NCBI RefSeq assembly: GCF_024679245.1
Contig: NC_090182.1
Location: 31,537,047 to 31,601,046 of the forward strand
Length of the DNA stretch: 64,000 nt
Direction: 5' to 3'
From: Pseudorasbora parva
Taxonomy: Eukaryota > Chordata > Actinopteri > Cypriniformes > Gobionidae
Part shown: positions 63,049 through 64,000 of the stretch, in pieces
Position numbering within the stretch: the first letter of the stretch is position 1
Layout: each line of letters begins with the position of its first letter
The notes under the pieces: generated by a model
What the model saw: the letters and a program-made list of their open reading frames with translations, nothing else
What the model was told of the DNA's origin: nothing
Databases searched by the model: none
Translations under genes and position numbers: made by a program

Positions 63049-63650
63049 ACGTAGCTCAGCAAAGTAAAACTGTAATTCATTTTAACCTCCACCACTCTTA
63101 GAGGATGGAAACACACGGTTCGATGTCTTATTTCGCACAGTGGAGAGATAATCAGAAGATAATCCAGGCAACAAAAAACAGAATGCTGTAAATGTAAAAC
63201 ACTTTTGCGTTGTAACTTTTTCACATGCCAAAGACCCTTCGATGAAGAGCAATGTTTTTTTTGTTTTTTTTTATCACAACTTGATGACAGCGATTTGTTA
63301 GGGCACTTCTTATGTTTTGGATATTCATTCGACTTAAGTTTTAGAATTACATTCTGAATTATTTGAATCAGATGTTGGTTCAACACTTTTTATTAACAGT
63401 TTGTATTTCTTTTTATTGTTTTTGGTTGTTGTATTTGATATACCTGTAGCATGTTTGCATGGTTTAAGCTGGAACAAATGCTATTTGGGCACATGAAAAC
63501 ACAGACCAAATGTATTCATTTCAAATGATCTACAATGTAAAACCTGTAACTAGTGCAGATTATTTTTCATATTGTACCAAAAATATTTTATGAAAGACGA
63601 ACGATCCCTTTCTGCATATTACATAATAAAATGACCATTTTGTAGCCACA
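63049..63650 (+). other. tgfbi: tgfbi 3' untranslated region
   Basis: Begins after TAA at 63048 and runs to about 20 bases past AATAAA at 63625-63630. An alternative ATTAAA lies at 63784. A 114-codon minus-strand open frame across it has no recognisable motif and is treated as chance. From 63650 to 64000 no gene is seen. Confidence 0.6.
63625..63630 (+). terminator. tgfbi: tgfbi poly(A) signal AATAAA
   Basis: The first AATAAA after the stop codon, 577 bp downstream. ATTAAA at 63784 is a possible second site. Confidence 0.6.
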
Positions 63651-64000
63651 GAGTTATAGTTTACATATAGTCAGTGCCCTTGAATGTAGTTTGCTCTGTC
63701 TGTTATAAGCCAATTTGTCAGTTCACTGAGCTGAATTCACAATGTGGTGGATTGTCATAATGTACTGATTGATCTGTGTGGTAATTAAAAGTCTCACTCA
63801 GATGATCATTTAAAAGTCTGCTTGCCCTTTATTCAAGTTTTTTATGTTTCTGATGTCTTGCTTAAAAGCTCATTTTACTTGTCTGGCTATCACCAGACTA
63901 AGCTCAATTTAAGATAGAACATTGTTCTGGTGATTATGATATGTATTTTCTACTGAGAGGCGTGATAAATGAACATTATTCAAATGACTCAGTATGCAAT

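Overview
The window is nuclear DNA of a bony fish, almost certainly a cyprinid (carp, goldfish or zebrafish relative). The evidence is two intron-containing vertebrate genes, an AT-rich background full of (TA)n and tetranucleotide microsatellites, and dense repeats typical of cyprinids: foldback elements with AAAGGGATAGTTCACCC ends, an L2-type LINE with a (TTGA)n tail, a 5S-headed SINE3, Tc1/mariner, hAT-like and TTAA-targeting elements. The repeat-family assignments come from recognition of the sequences, not from a database search.

Two protein-coding genes can be built exon by exon. (1) stard10, minus strand, 6 coding exons between 25914 and 16750, encodes a 262-residue START-domain phospholipid-transfer protein; its first intron has a GC donor. 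(2) tgfbi, plus strand, 17 coding exons from 46279 to 63048, encodes a 677-residue secreted matrix protein with a signal peptide, an EMI-type Cys-rich segment and four fasciclin (FAS1) domains. A TATA-like box precedes it and a poly(A) signal follows. The genes lie head to head with about 20 kb of repeat-rich DNA between their start codons. They act in different places (cytosolic lipid transfer and extracellular matrix), and nothing in the sequence says they are co-regulated.

Layout: 1-16.4 kb is repeats with no complete gene, but a GC-richer block at 1.4-1.8 kb and a first-exon-like block at 8.4-8.5 kb may belong to a minus-strand transcript running off the left edge. The 2.3-5.3 kb and 12.4-16.4 kb stretches are foldback elements filled by later insertions. 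16.7-25.9 kb is stard10, with a TTAA-flanked element in intron 5. 26-46 kb is intergenic and holds a decayed Tc1 copy split by a palindromic element, a TACACAGCAAA-ended element, a minus-strand LINE relic and a Pro/Glu-rich repeat-gene relic. 46.2-63.65 kb is tgfbi, whose introns hold long TATC microsatellites, foldback elements, L2 pieces and a SINE3.

Main items for a second look: a 43-bp copy of tgfbi exon 6 joined directly to the 5' end of the intron-5 SINE3; a 51-bp satellite present in three members of one foldback family; a palindromic element with an exact 7-bp target duplication inside the Tc1 relic; and loss in this fish TGFBI of the RGD and of the Arg that matches human R555. I did not find a system that I would call entirely new.
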